The notes beneath the pieces are model-generated. The model saw only the letters and a list, made by a program, of their open reading frames with translations. It had not been told where the DNA came from and did no database searches. From Perlabentimonas sp964490015 (GTDB lineage Bacteria; Bacteroidota; Bacteroidia; Bacteroidales; Tenuifilaceae): a stretch of DNA of 64,000 nt. The position numbers and the translations under genes were made by a program. The DNA lies in contig CAZBBA010000013.1 in the NCBI GenBank assembly GCA_964490015.1, positions 5,270 through 69,269 of the forward strand, in the 5' to 3' direction. Numbering within the stretch: the stretch's first letter is position 1; each line of letters begins with the position of its first letter. Below are positions 17,072 through 26,719 of the stretch, piece after piece.

Positions 17072-18175
17072 ATGAACCAGCTGGCGCGATATATAATTCT
17101 GGGCACAGGTTTGGCCATAGTGCTATTTCTCCTGTGGTATTTTAGTAGCATTGTTGGATATGTTCTTGTATCGGCGGTGCTATCGCTGATGGGGAAACCC
17201 ATTGTTGACGTTTTCGGGAAAATTGAGATACGGGGTTGGCGTCCGCCCAAGGCGCTAGGTGCAGCCATTGCGCTGCTGAGTTTGTGGTTTCTGTTTGTTC
17301 TTTTCTTTAGGGTGATGATCCCTTTGGTTGTTAGCCAGATTAACGACCTAAGCACGGTTAATGTGCCCGGCATGGTGGCCAGCTTTAGCGAACCTCTCCA
17401 GCGTATTGATGCCTTTATCCATGAGTATCTGCCCGCTTCGGCCGAAGGGTTTTCCATTCAGGAGTATCTGGTGGAGAAGTTGAGCAGCATGGTAAATGTA
17501 ACCATACTTCGCGATCTGTTTAGCTCCACGGCAAACCTAATTGGTAACTTGGCCATTGCAGCCTTCTCCATCACCTTTATTACCTTCTTTTTCCTTAAGG
17601 ATGAAGGCCTTTTCTTTGAGGGCGTTACCATGATCTTTCCTGAAAAGTTCGAGAAGAACATTCGTCATGCGCTTATAAGCATTAATAAACTACTTCGACG
17701 CTACTTTATTGGAATTGTGTTCCAGAGTACGGGTATTATGATTCTAGACACGCTTGGGCTAATGATTGTGGGCATTTCATTTCAAACTGCGCTGGTAATC
17801 GGGCTCTTTAGAGGTATTCTAAATGTTATTCCTTACGTTGGGCCAATTATTGGATCGGTTTTAGGTATTGTTATTGGTGTTGCCACCAATCTGCACCTCG
17901 ATTTTTCAACCGCAATGATTCCGCTTCTTATCTACATGGGTATTGTGTTTGCAATTGTTCAGCTAATCGATAATTTTGTTTTTCAGCCTCTTATCTTCTC
18001 CAACAGCGTTCATGCTCATCCACTGGAGATATTTATTGTGCTGCTAATTGCTGGAAGTGTTGGGGGTATTTTAGGAATGCTATTAGCCATTCCCGGATAT
18101 ACGGTTATAAGGGTTTTTGGAAAGGAGTTTTTTAACAATTTCAGGGTGGTGCGGAAATTAACCGAGAAAATTTAG
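17072..18175 (+). CDS. AI-2E family transporter (TqsA/PerM-like)
   Basis: 367 residues. Hydrophobic helices at about 8-60 and 70-95, a soluble segment from about 100 to 155, then five more helices. The family hallmark region GLFRGILNVIPYVGPIIGS is present near residue 248, with VQLIDNFVFQPLIFS about 45 residues later. Members are inner-membrane exporters linked to AI-2 release or Na+/H+ antiport, but no substrate can be assigned. The T9SS type-B protein starts 48 bp downstream and may be cotranscribed. Confidence 0.9.
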   Translation: MNQLARYIILGTGLAIVLFLLWYFSSIVGYVLVSAVLSLMGKPIVDVFGKIEIRGWRPPKALGAAIALLSLWFLFVLFFRVMIPLVVSQINDLSTVNVPGMVASFSEPLQRIDAFIHEYLPASAEGFSIQEYLVEKLSSMVNVTILRDLFSSTANLIGNLAIAAFSITFITFFFLKDEGLFFEGVTMIFPEKFEKNIRHALISINKLLRRYFIGIVFQSTGIMILDTLGLMIVGISFQTALVIGLFRGILNVIPYVGPIIGSVLGIVIGVATNLHLDFSTAMIPLLIYMGIVFAIVQLIDNFVFQPLIFSNSVHAHPLEIFIVLLIAGSVGGILGMLLAIPGYTVIRVFGKEFFNNFRVVRKLTEKI

Positions 18176-18223
18176 TCGGGTTAAAGCTCCATTTACTATA
18201 TTTACAACATAAAACAGTTTACT

Positions 18224-19186
18224 ATGCAAAAAGGTTACCGCACCCTTACGCTGATATCAATGCTAGTACTAGTACTTTGGTCATCGGCTCTTAGGGCGCA
18301 ATCGCTAACATACGAGCTTATTGGTAGATACTCATCCACTGCCGATACCCCCGACACAGTAAAGCTGACACCACACCTACCCGCTGGTTTTATTTTTTGC
18401 AGCTTCGATTTTGATGTTGTTCCTGATGAGGTGCTGGTTCCCGATGAGGTGTTTATTTTTATAACTCCTGTCAGCGATACCATTAATGTAACCCTATATT
18501 ACACAACCACAGGTGGCGACTGCTCGTTGGCCGATCCAAATCGTACTTCAATAGTAATTCCCATTTGTCCCAAGCGGGCGCTGTTTAATGTTACCTACGA
18601 TAAGGAGTTGCAGAGTTTGGCGTCGTTAAAGAGAATTTTTAGAAGGGTGCCATACATTGCCACTAATGATTTTAGCCAGGTTGGTAACTTTCGTTTCTTT
18701 TGGGATTTTGATATCAAGATGATTCCTGCCCCTGAGGTCGATTTCGATCTTGCAGATGCAAGTAAAGGCCAGTACCCAAACGTTTATTATACCTTCTCAA
18801 CAGGTGGAGTTTACCAAGTTACTCTTAACGTTATTGATGTGACAAGCAATTTGGACACGGCAAAATTTACCCGAATCATAAATCTGCATCCTGTTTTTGG
18901 TGATAATCTGATCGATCTGGAGAATATCCCCAATGTGTTTACGCCTAGCGGGGCAACTAATAATTTCTTTAAGGTTGAGACTAGTGGGGTAAACCAGTTC
19001 TCGTTTAAAGTTTTTACGCGTTCAGGTGCGCTGGTTTATCAGCATACCGGGAACATTATAAGCTGGGATGGCAAGAACTACTATGGAAACGATTTGCCTC
19101 AAGGAATATACTATTACATTATTGAGGATATCAGCGCCGAAAAGAAATACAACCCGGCAAAGGGTTTCTTTTACATATATAGGTAA
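18224..19186 (+). CDS. secreted protein with PKD-like fold and T9SS type-B (CHU_C) C-terminus
   Basis: 320 residues with an N-terminal signal peptide ending in ALRAQ. The middle contains a PKD-like beta-sandwich (about 175-225, VYYTFSTGGVYQVTLNVID). The last roughly 85 residues are a gliding-motility-type CHU_C domain: NVFTPSGATNNFF, then FSFKVFTRSGALVYQ, SWDGKNYYGNDLPQGIYYY and a terminal GFFYIYR. This domain directs export through the type IX secretion system. The cargo function is unknown. A bidirectional hairpin follows directly after the stop. Confidence 0.85.
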   Translation: MQKGYRTLTLISMLVLVLWSSALRAQSLTYELIGRYSSTADTPDTVKLTPHLPAGFIFCSFDFDVVPDEVLVPDEVFIFITPVSDTINVTLYYTTTGGDCSLADPNRTSIVIPICPKRALFNVTYDKELQSLASLKRIFRRVPYIATNDFSQVGNFRFFWDFDIKMIPAPEVDFDLADASKGQYPNVYYTFSTGGVYQVTLNVIDVTSNLDTAKFTRIINLHPVFGDNLIDLENIPNVFTPSGATNNFFKVETSGVNQFSFKVFTRSGALVYQHTGNIISWDGKNYYGNDLPQGIYYYIIEDISAEKKYNPAKGFFYIYR

Positions 19187-19191
19187 TAAAA

Positions 19192-19212
19192 AAGCGGGGC
19201 AAAGCCCCGCTT
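19192..19212. terminator. bidirectional terminator hairpin
   Basis: A 9-bp G/C-rich stem (19192-19200 with 19204-19212) around a tight AAA loop lies between the convergent type-B protein and the DUF4412-like protein. Confidence 0.65.
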
Positions 19213-19220
19213 CTCAAATG

Positions 19221-20129
19221 TTATTGTTGGCCTCCCATTCCCACAATCTGGTATGTGCTAATGTCTAGCCGTTTTGGGGTATTGGGCTGCATGTCGGTTA
19301 CTCGCATAATGGTTTTTGCCCCGGAAAAGAAGTCCTCGGATTCCATCTCCATTACCATCCCCATTCCATAACCTAATCCTGCCGTTGCAAGGGCCTGCAT
19401 TCCGTAAACCTGTCCATAAGCTTGCGACATGTTAAACTTGCTTTCGCGCGTTGCCCAAAGGCTAACCTTGCCGTGTGTGTCCTGGTAGGCATACTCCTTG
19501 CAGGAGTGACCCGCAATGGTTTTTGTTCGGCCAGTAGGTTTGTAGAAGGGGTGTATGAAATCCTCGGGGGTAGTAGTCACTTCAGTGGTTTCGGTTTGAG
19601 CGGTAGCGGTTGAGTCGGGGGGAATGGCAATGGCCACGCCAGTTCTTTCGCCATTCTCCTCGCTAAGGATTAGCATGGCGTTATTTACCATGTCAAAAAT
19701 CATGGTGCCTTTCTGTTTTTTTCCGGAATTTTTATCAACACCGTCAAATATCATGGCGTAGCTCTTATTGTTGTTATTAAAGTAGGTGGTGTACTGCATC
19801 TTGTCGCGGTTTTTAAGCGAGTCGATGGTCTCAATGTCCATAACCATGCTAGAGGTGAAACTGTAGCTAGGGTCGAATTTCACGTTGTTGAGCCCCATGG
19901 CCTGCATCATGCGGCGCTCCAAAAAGTTTGGGCCAGCGGGTTTTGGTTTTTCGGGTTGAGGCTGTTCCTTCACCTCTTCGGTGGTAGTGGTTTGCTCTTC
20001 CTCGGTTTTTAGCCCTTTCACGGCCTCCAGGGCTTTCTCTTTAAGCATGCGCTTTAGCTGAGCATTGGCTACTGCGGGGCTAAGCAAAATGGCCAAGGCC
20101 AGTAAGCTGATGGTTATTACTCTTCTCAT
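19221..20129 (-). CDS. periplasmic protein resembling DUF4412
   Basis: 302 residues with a signal peptide (MRRVITISLLALAILLSPAV, cut near NAQ). A charged low-complexity linker rich in E, Q, T and P follows (about residues 40-75), then a beta-rich domain with SYSFTSSMVMDIET, MIFDMVNNAMLILSEENGER and the segment GRTKTIAGHSCKEYAYQD, which resembles the core of DUF4412-type proteins. A methionine-rich GMGMVMEMESEDFF stretch lies near the end. The role is unknown; the fold is reminiscent of LolA-like carriers but this is a guess. Monocistronic. Confidence 0.6.
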   Translation of the reverse strand: MRRVITISLLALAILLSPAVANAQLKRMLKEKALEAVKGLKTEEEQTTTTEEVKEQPQPEKPKPAGPNFLERRMMQAMGLNNVKFDPSYSFTSSMVMDIETIDSLKNRDKMQYTTYFNNNNKSYAMIFDGVDKNSGKKQKGTMIFDMVNNAMLILSEENGERTGVAIAIPPDSTATAQTETTEVTTTPEDFIHPFYKPTGRTKTIAGHSCKEYAYQDTHGKVSLWATRESKFNMSQAYGQVYGMQALATAGLGYGMGMVMEMESEDFFSGAKTIMRVTDMQPNTPKRLDISTYQIVGMGGQQ

Positions 20130-20265
20130 AGTACAATTTGGTTAAAGGTTGGTTGTCGAATATAAAGTATTCTTAAAATATAGATATGCAGTATTGTTGT
20201 TGAAATTCAATGCAATTTACGCAATATATCGATAGGCTATTTTGGAGCAACCTTTTTTTGTATAT

Positions 20266-21156
20266 TTATTTCGAAAAACGATCATCTAATATGTATACAA
20301 AAGAGGCAAAAACACCAAGCCCCCCCTCAATATTTGAGTATAGATGTGCCGATTCGGCGAATGGATTATCTGTAATATCATATATTCCTTCGAGTGATTT
20401 ATGGAATCGATAGTAGTGCTCGTCTGATGATAGTACAACTATTTCGGTTTGCCCTCTTTCCTCTTCGCCATAGGCGAAGTGAGCATTTAATGATACCCTG
20501 AAGCTAATTTGCTCGCCATCCCTTAGGTTGTCGGTGATTAGTAACTTAGTTTGCGCTGAGGGGAATGTGTATTCAATATTCTCCCATGTGTATAAGGTAT
20601 ATTGATAAAGATATAGTGCATAGTAGTTACTTACTGACGGTGTATCCTCAATTGTGCCAGCAGTAATTATGCTATATTCTCCCCATTCGTTTGGGCTGGT
20701 TGCCTCAACTTTAATATTAGTTACTCTAGGGGTATTGTCGGGAACTATTGTAGTGGCTTTAACGTTTTCAAATCCTGTAGCATTAACAGTCAGCTCATAT
20801 TGATGACCTGGAGTAATGAGGAAATCCTCGGAGCGGATGGCAAAAAGTGATTTCTCATTAAGGTAAGGAATTGTTTGCTCTTTTCCTGTGGATATATCTT
20901 TAATTATTACTGTTGCAGTGCTTACTACCTCAAACTCCCAAGAATCTCCATGCTGGGGTAGGTTGTAATTGTAGGGCTTTGAAGAACGAACAAACACTTT
21001 AATGGAATCGTCTGGGGAGATAAATGATTGGACGACTAGTTTTGGATCAGAATTGGGGAGGTTAAGGCTGTCCACATCATCGATGCAGGAAAAAAATCCC
21101 AAGCAAATTGGTGCTATTATGAGAGAAAGGGTTCTCCTCAGAGTATTGGTTTTCAT
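20266..21156 (-). CDS. DUF4249 lipoprotein, partner of the TonB receptor
   Basis: 296 residues with a lipoprotein signal (ICLGFFSCIDD: lipobox cysteine after FFS). The mature part is beta-rich, with PKLVVQSFISPDDSIKVFV near the start as in DUF4249 proteins. In Bacteroidota these are commonly encoded next to TonB-dependent receptors carrying a CarboxypepD_reg-like domain, as here with only 5 bp between the genes. It is likely an outer-membrane surface lipoprotein helping the receptor bind an unknown ligand, by analogy with SusD-type pairing. Confidence 0.8.
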   Translation of the reverse strand: MKTNTLRRTLSLIIAPICLGFFSCIDDVDSLNLPNSDPKLVVQSFISPDDSIKVFVRSSKPYNYNLPQHGDSWEFEVVSTATVIIKDISTGKEQTIPYLNEKSLFAIRSEDFLITPGHQYELTVNATGFENVKATTIVPDNTPRVTNIKVEATSPNEWGEYSIITAGTIEDTPSVSNYYALYLYQYTLYTWENIEYTFPSAQTKLLITDNLRDGEQISFRVSLNAHFAYGEEERGQTEIVVLSSDEHYYRFHKSLEGIYDITDNPFAESAHLYSNIEGGLGVFASFVYILDDRFSK

Positions 21157-21161
21157 GGGTT

Positions 21162-23525
21162 CTAGAATTTAATTGACCACGATACAGAAGGAATCAACTG
21201 GAATAGGCTAAGCTGTTTAAGCTTGTTTTGGTACACATACTGATTGGTGCTGGGATCCCATTCGCTTTCGCTGCGTACAAAGTAAATGAACGGATTTCGA
21301 CGGTTATACATGTTGTAAATGCTGAATTCCCAGGTTCGCTCATAGTAGCTCATCTTTTTGTGAAATTGGACTCCTAGGTCTAGCCTATGGTATGATGCCA
21401 TTCGGAAGCTGTTTTTCTCGCCATAATCCTGAATGGTTTCTGTCCAAACCCAGCCTGTTCGGGTTCCGGGCTCATGTTCCTCAACTGGATAGGTGGCCAG
21501 TGGAAGGGTGATGGCATTTCCGGTTCCATATACCCATGTCCCCGACAGGGTAATTCCCTTATTAAGTTCATAGATGCCCACAACCGATATGTCGTGCCTG
21601 CGGTCGTACTTTGCCCAGTAGGCTTTTCCCATGTTAATTTCGTCGAACTGTAGTTGAGTCCACGACAGAGTGTAGCCCAACCACCCTGAAAATCTTCCTG
21701 ATTTTCTATGCGCAAGGAATTCCATTCCGTACGACCATCCAATACCGCTGGTGATGTTGTCCTCCCATTTTATCTGCGTTGCGTCGGTTGGGTCGTCGAG
21801 CATTAGGAAACTAGCCCCCTCGCGGTAGGTAATCACATTTTTCGACTCCTTATAGTAGCCTTCCAGCGACACCGTTGTGGCCAGCGAGTTGAGATCCTTT
21901 GCCAAGCCAACCGCTGCCTGCCAGCATTTTTGGGCTGGCGCATCCTTGGTGGCGGGTACCCATAAGTCGGTGGGTAGTCCAATGCCAGTGCTGGTGAGCA
22001 GATGAATATACTGGTTCATATGGGCATACGAAGCCTTGGCGGATAGTGTTTTTGATAGGTAGTAGCTACCCGATATGCGAGGTTCAAAGCCGTAATTGCT
22101 AACCCTATCGTGGTAATGGTGCGAAAGTCGAACGCCTGCATTTACTATTCCCTTGCCCAGAATGCGAATCTCATCCTCGAGGTAGATCCCCGATTCCTGA
22201 GTATTTATGGTATTAACCTCACTGACAAACTCATTTAGGTGATTGTCTTCTATAACCACAGCACTGGGATTAAAACTATGCCAGATGGAGCTAAATCCAA
22301 AGCGGAGGGTATGCGCATGGTGGGGTATCCATGTAAAATCGTACTTGCCACCAAAATCTCTAATTCCCGATCGGTAAGTTAACTCATATCCCTGATTCTG
22401 GTAGTTCTCGAGTGAGTATATTTTCAACCTATAGTTGCTGAAAACAACAGAAAGGTTGGAGAATAGGTTGTGGCTAAGTATGCTGTTCCAGCGGACTGTT
22501 GATGTGGCGTTATCCCAAAACATGCCAGCTTCAAATGTATTACCAGAGTATTTTTCTCGACCAAAAAACTTGTCCTTGCCAAAGTATCCACTCAGGAATA
22601 TCCTATTCCTTGAATTGATCTCCCAGTTGGCTTTGGCCGTCAAATCGTAAAAGAAAAGGCCAAATTTTATGTCCTCGGGCATAAATGGTCGGGCTAGTAT
22701 ATCGTAGTAAGTTCTCCTTCCCGATACTAGAAACGAGGCCTTGTCCTTAACAATAGGGCCTTCAAGAACAAGACGAGATGATAGCACACCAATGCCCGCT
22801 TCACCCGAAATCTTCTCCTTATTGCCATCCTTCATTACTATTTCGAGCACCGACGATAGCCTGCCTCCATGTCGGGCAGGAAATCCACCCTTGGTTAGTT
22901 CCAGACTCTTAATGGCATCGCCATTGAAGAGCGAGAAAAATCCGAATAGATGGTAGGCGTTGTATACCGTGGCATCGTCGAGGATTATTAGGTTTTGATC
23001 GGGACCACCTCCGCGAACATAGAGTCCGCTGGTTCCCTCGCTGCCCTTTTGAACACCCGGCATAAGCTGAATTACTTTTAGCGCATCCTTCTCGCCAAGG
23101 AGCGCTGGTATGGATTTTACCTGTTGAACAGGTATTTCCATTACACTCATTTGTGAGCTGCGACTTGATTGTTTGGGTAGCTCACCCCGAATTTCTACTC
23201 CTTCTATCTCAATGCTTGAATCCAAATCAACATCAAGCGGAATGTTTTTATCAAGCTTTAGGTTGAAACTTCTTGGCTGATAGCCAACAAAAGAGAAGAC
23301 TACCTCATATTCCCCCACAGGAAGTGTTAAGGAGTAAAATCCGTAGCTGTTTGTGGTTGTTCCCAACGTGGTGCCTGGGATGTAGATGTTTACTCCCGGA
23401 AGGGATTCGCGACTGCCCTTTTCGTAAACGAATCCGCTAACAGCAAAACGCGATTGAGCGTGAACCGCCATGGACATTAGGGTGAATGCCAGTAGCAGTT
23501 GCACATAGGCAAATGGTTTTTGCAT
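21162..23525 (-). CDS. TonB-dependent outer membrane receptor (CarboxypepD_reg-like N-domain)
   Basis: 787 residues. A signal peptide ends near VHAQ. A CarboxypepD_reg-like beta-sandwich follows at about 26-110 (VSGFVYEKGSRESLPGVNIY), then the plug at about 125-235 with GLYVRGGGPDQNLIILDDA, and a 22-strand-type barrel to the end, closing on VSWSIKF with the terminal phenylalanine expected for outer-membrane insertion. It imports a scarce substrate using TonB energy. It lacks the long SusC-length barrel, and its DUF4249 partner rather than a SusD follows directly. Upstream, a minus-strand TAACTTTG box lies about 70 bp before the start. Confidence 0.9.
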   Translation of the reverse strand: MQKPFAYVQLLLAFTLMSMAVHAQSRFAVSGFVYEKGSRESLPGVNIYIPGTTLGTTTNSYGFYSLTLPVGEYEVVFSFVGYQPRSFNLKLDKNIPLDVDLDSSIEIEGVEIRGELPKQSSRSSQMSVMEIPVQQVKSIPALLGEKDALKVIQLMPGVQKGSEGTSGLYVRGGGPDQNLIILDDATVYNAYHLFGFFSLFNGDAIKSLELTKGGFPARHGGRLSSVLEIVMKDGNKEKISGEAGIGVLSSRLVLEGPIVKDKASFLVSGRRTYYDILARPFMPEDIKFGLFFYDLTAKANWEINSRNRIFLSGYFGKDKFFGREKYSGNTFEAGMFWDNATSTVRWNSILSHNLFSNLSVVFSNYRLKIYSLENYQNQGYELTYRSGIRDFGGKYDFTWIPHHAHTLRFGFSSIWHSFNPSAVVIEDNHLNEFVSEVNTINTQESGIYLEDEIRILGKGIVNAGVRLSHHYHDRVSNYGFEPRISGSYYLSKTLSAKASYAHMNQYIHLLTSTGIGLPTDLWVPATKDAPAQKCWQAAVGLAKDLNSLATTVSLEGYYKESKNVITYREGASFLMLDDPTDATQIKWEDNITSGIGWSYGMEFLAHRKSGRFSGWLGYTLSWTQLQFDEINMGKAYWAKYDRRHDISVVGIYELNKGITLSGTWVYGTGNAITLPLATYPVEEHEPGTRTGWVWTETIQDYGEKNSFRMASYHRLDLGVQFHKKMSYYERTWEFSIYNMYNRRNPFIYFVRSESEWDPSTNQYVYQNKLKQLSLFQLIPSVSWSIKF

Positions 23526-23591
23526 AGGTTATTTTGGGTGTAGACTATTAATCTTTTGTTGCTTGAAAACCAGGAAACAGCAGCCAGTCAG

Positions 23592-23622
23592 CAAAGTTAA
23601 ATGGTGATATTTGCAACCGAAA
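23592..23622 (-). promoter_or_regulatory. candidate promoter of the TonB receptor operon
   Basis: On the minus strand the -7 box TAACTTTG (23592-23599) is preceded, 19 nt upstream, by TTTC at 23619-23622, one base off the -33 TTTG consensus. Confidence 0.38.
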
Positions 23623-23728
23623 ACCATGTGTTTTCCTATCAAAATTTATGCCATGAAGAGCCCCCTTAACTATTCGAAACAATTATGTACTTTAGTTGTT
23701 CTTTGGGATAGTATAATAAACTCTTGTG

Positions 23729-24064
23729 ATGACTATTGGCGATACTGTTGACCCTAAGGGTTGGTTTGAATTTGTAAATGTTAACGATGCAGTCCTGTTA
23801 TATCTGCATAACGATAAGTGCGGGGTTTGTAATACTTTACATCCTAAGGTTATTTCGTTGGTTGACGAAAAGTTTCCCAAGATTACACTAGTAAACTTCG
23901 ATGCTGAATTGAACCGTGAGCTGGCTGCTCAAATCAGAATGATGAGCATTCCCGGAATAATTCTATATATGGGGGGCAAGGAGGTGTTTAGGGCCAATGG
24001 TATGGTAAGCATGTCGGATCTAGAGAGTATGATTGCTCGCCCCTATAATATCATGTTCGAATAG
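23729..24064 (+). CDS. small thioredoxin-like protein
   Basis: 111 residues from the ATG at 23729 (a GTG immediately upstream is less likely). It is a minimal thioredoxin fold with the redox pair CGVC at about residues 31-34 in LHNDKCGVCNTLHPK and the cis-proline motif SIPGIILY. There is no signal peptide, so it acts in the cytoplasm, reducing disulfides or serving as a thiol partner. The CGVC centre differs from the classic CGPC. It is flanked by 200-bp and 138-bp gaps and appears monocistronic. Confidence 0.85.
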   Translation: MTIGDTVDPKGWFEFVNVNDAVLLYLHNDKCGVCNTLHPKVISLVDEKFPKITLVNFDAELNRELAAQIRMMSIPGIILYMGGKEVFRANGMVSMSDLESMIARPYNIMFE

Positions 24065-24202
24065 GAATCTAAACTGCCTCAAGCAACCAATAGTCAGGCT
24101 GTTGATAAGTTTTTCATAACTTGAACGCCCGTTGCACAACCCCTGTGCTTGACCGATTACTCTTTTTCATACATTTAGACACTTTACCAAACCTTAACCA
24201 GT

Positions 24203-25567
24203 ATGAAAATGAAGAACATCCTACACAAGTTTTTGTTTTTTGCCGCCATAGCAGCAATGGTTACATTCTCCTCGTGCGAAAAGGATCACCTTATCGACGA
24301 AGAGATTCAGGAGCAATTTTCTGAAGACATAGGTATTCAAAAAAATGCCATTAGTATTCAGGAAACTTTTGAGTCAGGTTCAAAAACCTCCTATGCGGCT
24401 GGAAGTGTATCCTTATCAACGGGGTCGTGGTACATGACCGATGCGCTAATTGGAACACTATCAAATGATCGTAAGATTGGAACCAAATCGGTTAGGATAG
24501 TAAACAGTGGTAAATTAACCATGCAGTTCAACGTTAGTAATGGAGCGTCGACAGTGGAGGTTTACCATGGAAAATTTGGCACCGATGGAAATAGCTCTTG
24601 GGAACTCTATAAATCGACAAATAGTGGTAGCACGTGGACAAAAGTAGGCTCAACCATTACCACTTCTTCCACCACTTTGGCAAAGGTAACCTTTACCGTT
24701 AACCAGTCTGGTACGGTACGCTTCGAAATCCGCAAAGTTTCGGGGGGCTCTGCCCGTATCAACATCGATAACTTTACTATCAACGATTATGCTGTACCGC
24801 TTCCTACCCGTGACAATAACATGGCTATGGGGAACCCATCTGGGGCAACAACCAGCACATCGTATCCTAATAACTACCTGATGAATAAGACCCAGTATTC
24901 GCTCTCGTATAACGATAGCAAGAAAACTTGCAACTGGGTTTCGTGGCATTTGAGTACTGCTTGGATTGGATCTACACCACGTCAGGATAACTTTTCGGCA
25001 GATAATTCATTGCCCTCATCTTGGGTAAGGGTTGTAACTTCGGACTACACTGGTTCTGGTTTTGATCGCGGCCACATGTGCCCCAGTGCCGATAGAACAG
25101 GGTCTGTTGCCGATAACTCTGCTACCTTCTTAATGACCAATATTATTCCCCAATCCCCAAACAATAACCAGATTACCTGGGCTGCCCTTGAAAACTACTG
25201 CCGTAAGTTAATTGATCAAGGGAATGAACTATACATTATCTCTGGACCTTGGGGGCAAGGAGGTACCGGATCGGCAGGGGCAAAAACCACCATTTCGACC
25301 AAGAATATTGTGGTTCCCTCGCACACCTGGAAGGTAATAGTTGTACTGCCAGTGGGGAGTAACGATGTGTCAAGGGTAACAACATCAACCCGAGTTATTG
25401 CAGTTTGGATGCCTAATAATCAAACTGTAAATAATTACACCTGGGGCTACTACCGCACAACGGTCGACTACATCGAGAGTCAAACGGGTTACGATTTTCT
25501 GTCGGCAGTGTCATCATCAATTCAAAGCACTATTGAGTCGAAAGTTGACAATGGCCCAACCAGTTAA
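24203..25567 (+). CDS. lipoprotein DNA/RNA non-specific endonuclease (NucA/ENDO3 type)
   Basis: 454 residues. A lipoprotein signal ends at MVTFSSCEK. Residues about 45-195 form a beta-sandwich jelly-roll-like domain (SIQETFESGSKTSYAAGS at its start, ARINIDNFTI at its end). The nuclease domain follows, with the beta-beta-alpha metal motif DRGHMCPSADR near residue 288 (the histidine is the general base) and the metal-binding asparagine in NIIPQSPNNNQ about 35 residues later. It cleaves DNA and RNA without sequence preference and is likely displayed at the cell surface for nucleotide scavenging. A strong terminator follows. Confidence 0.88.
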   Translation: MKMKNILHKFLFFAAIAAMVTFSSCEKDHLIDEEIQEQFSEDIGIQKNAISIQETFESGSKTSYAAGSVSLSTGSWYMTDALIGTLSNDRKIGTKSVRIVNSGKLTMQFNVSNGASTVEVYHGKFGTDGNSSWELYKSTNSGSTWTKVGSTITTSSTTLAKVTFTVNQSGTVRFEIRKVSGGSARINIDNFTINDYAVPLPTRDNNMAMGNPSGATTSTSYPNNYLMNKTQYSLSYNDSKKTCNWVSWHLSTAWIGSTPRQDNFSADNSLPSSWVRVVTSDYTGSGFDRGHMCPSADRTGSVADNSATFLMTNIIPQSPNNNQITWAALENYCRKLIDQGNELYIISGPWGQGGTGSAGAKTTISTKNIVVPSHTWKVIVVLPVGSNDVSRVTTSTRVIAVWMPNNQTVNNYTWGYYRTTVDYIESQTGYDFLSAVSSSIQSTIESKVDNGPTS

Positions 25568-25587
25568 CCTTTTGAAATAGGTAAAAC

Positions 25588-25620
25588 AAAAACCCTTCTG
25601 TTTGGTAGAAGGGTTTTTTT
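25588..25620 (+). terminator. rho-independent terminator
   Basis: A 12-bp stem (25588-25599 with 25607-25618) around a 7-nt loop ends in a T run to 25621, directly after the nuclease gene. The A-rich left flank would also let it serve the convergent cyclase gene. Confidence 0.8.
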
Positions 25621-25637
25621 ATTGTTTGTTGGTTCTG

Positions 25638-26717
25638 TTACAATAGTTTTACCTCAAATAGCTTTGGCCAGTTTTTCCCGGTTACAAATAATCGTCTGTT
25701 CTCCTTGTCCCAGGCTATGCCGTTGAAAACATCAATATTGCTGTGCCTGTCGGCTGGGGAAAGTATGCCGGAGAAATCAACCTCGGCCTCTACCATTCCA
25801 GTTTGAGGGTCGATAATTACAATTTTATTGGAAAGGTAGATGTTTGCGTAAATCTTACCATCGATATGCTCCAGCTCATTTAGTTGGTTTACTGGGCCTT
25901 GATCGTTGTAAACCTCAATCCTTTTAATCTCGCTAAACGATTTGGGCTCGAGGTAGTAGAGGATATTTGAACCATCGCTCATCACCAGTTTATCGCCTAC
26001 GGTGGTTAAACCCCATCCCTGGGTTGGGTAATCAAAAGTTCTAATCAGGTTAAAAGTGGTGGGGTCGTAAACAAAGCCTTTTCGCGAGGTCCATGTTATT
26101 TGATAAATCTCGTTGTTTATAATGGTTGCCCCCTCGCCAAAGTACTGACGCTCCATGTTAATGCTTTGCAATACTTTGCCTGTTTTAATATCTACTCTGC
26201 GCAGGGTCGACGATCCTTTTTGTCCAGTGCTTTCAATAAGATGCCCATTAAAGTAGAATAGGCCTTGGGTGTAGGCATTAATGTCGTGAGGGTAGGTGTT
26301 AATCACTTTATATTTCAGCTGCTTTGGAGGCTTGTTTGCCTTAATCCTTATTCCCACTGATGCTGTTTGCCGCTCACCATTGAGCCACGCGGTGGCTCTG
26401 ATCTGGCGTGTGCCAAGAACCAACGATTCGGTGCTGAGGTTATGAGTAAGACCCTCCATTGCGCCAATACGAGTATTGTCGACAAAAAGAATTATGGAAT
26501 CGGCCGAAATGGAATCGGTAACCTGTTTTAGGCTAATTTCAATTGGTTCGCCAAGAGCGATAAGGCTTCCGTTGGTTGGCCCCGTTATCCTTACAACCTG
26601 CAAGGGGGCTTTGGTTTGGGGCTGCGAAGTTTTACGTTCGGGCGATTTTGCTCCATTACACCCAAAAAAGGCGACCAGAATTAGTGCGATAAAGGCGCGG
26701 GAATAATTGTGATTCAT
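25638..26717 (-). CDS. glutaminyl-peptide cyclotransferase (bacterial/plant-type QC) lipoprotein
   Basis: 359 residues. The signal sequence has a lipobox in LVAFFGCNG, so it is a lipoprotein. Residues about 30-125 form an Ig-like domain; the rest is a five-bladed propeller of the plant-type glutamine cyclotransferase family, beginning YKVINTYPHDINAYTQGL, with ESTGQKGSSTLRR, QYFGEGATIINNEIYQITW and NQLNELEHIDGKIYANIY. It converts N-terminal glutamine of exported proteins to pyroglutamate, a frequent modification of exported Bacteroidota proteins whose mature N-terminus is glutamine; several proteins in this window are cleaved before Q. It starts 2 bp after the HAD-like gene, so the two are one operon. 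Confidence 0.9.
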   Translation of the reverse strand: MNHNYSRAFIALILVAFFGCNGAKSPERKTSQPQTKAPLQVVRITGPTNGSLIALGEPIEISLKQVTDSISADSIILFVDNTRIGAMEGLTHNLSTESLVLGTRQIRATAWLNGERQTASVGIRIKANKPPKQLKYKVINTYPHDINAYTQGLFYFNGHLIESTGQKGSSTLRRVDIKTGKVLQSINMERQYFGEGATIINNEIYQITWTSRKGFVYDPTTFNLIRTFDYPTQGWGLTTVGDKLVMSDGSNILYYLEPKSFSEIKRIEVYNDQGPVNQLNELEHIDGKIYANIYLSNKIVIIDPQTGMVEAEVDFSGILSPADRHSNIDVFNGIAWDKENRRLFVTGKNWPKLFEVKLL

Positions 26718-26719
26718 AT

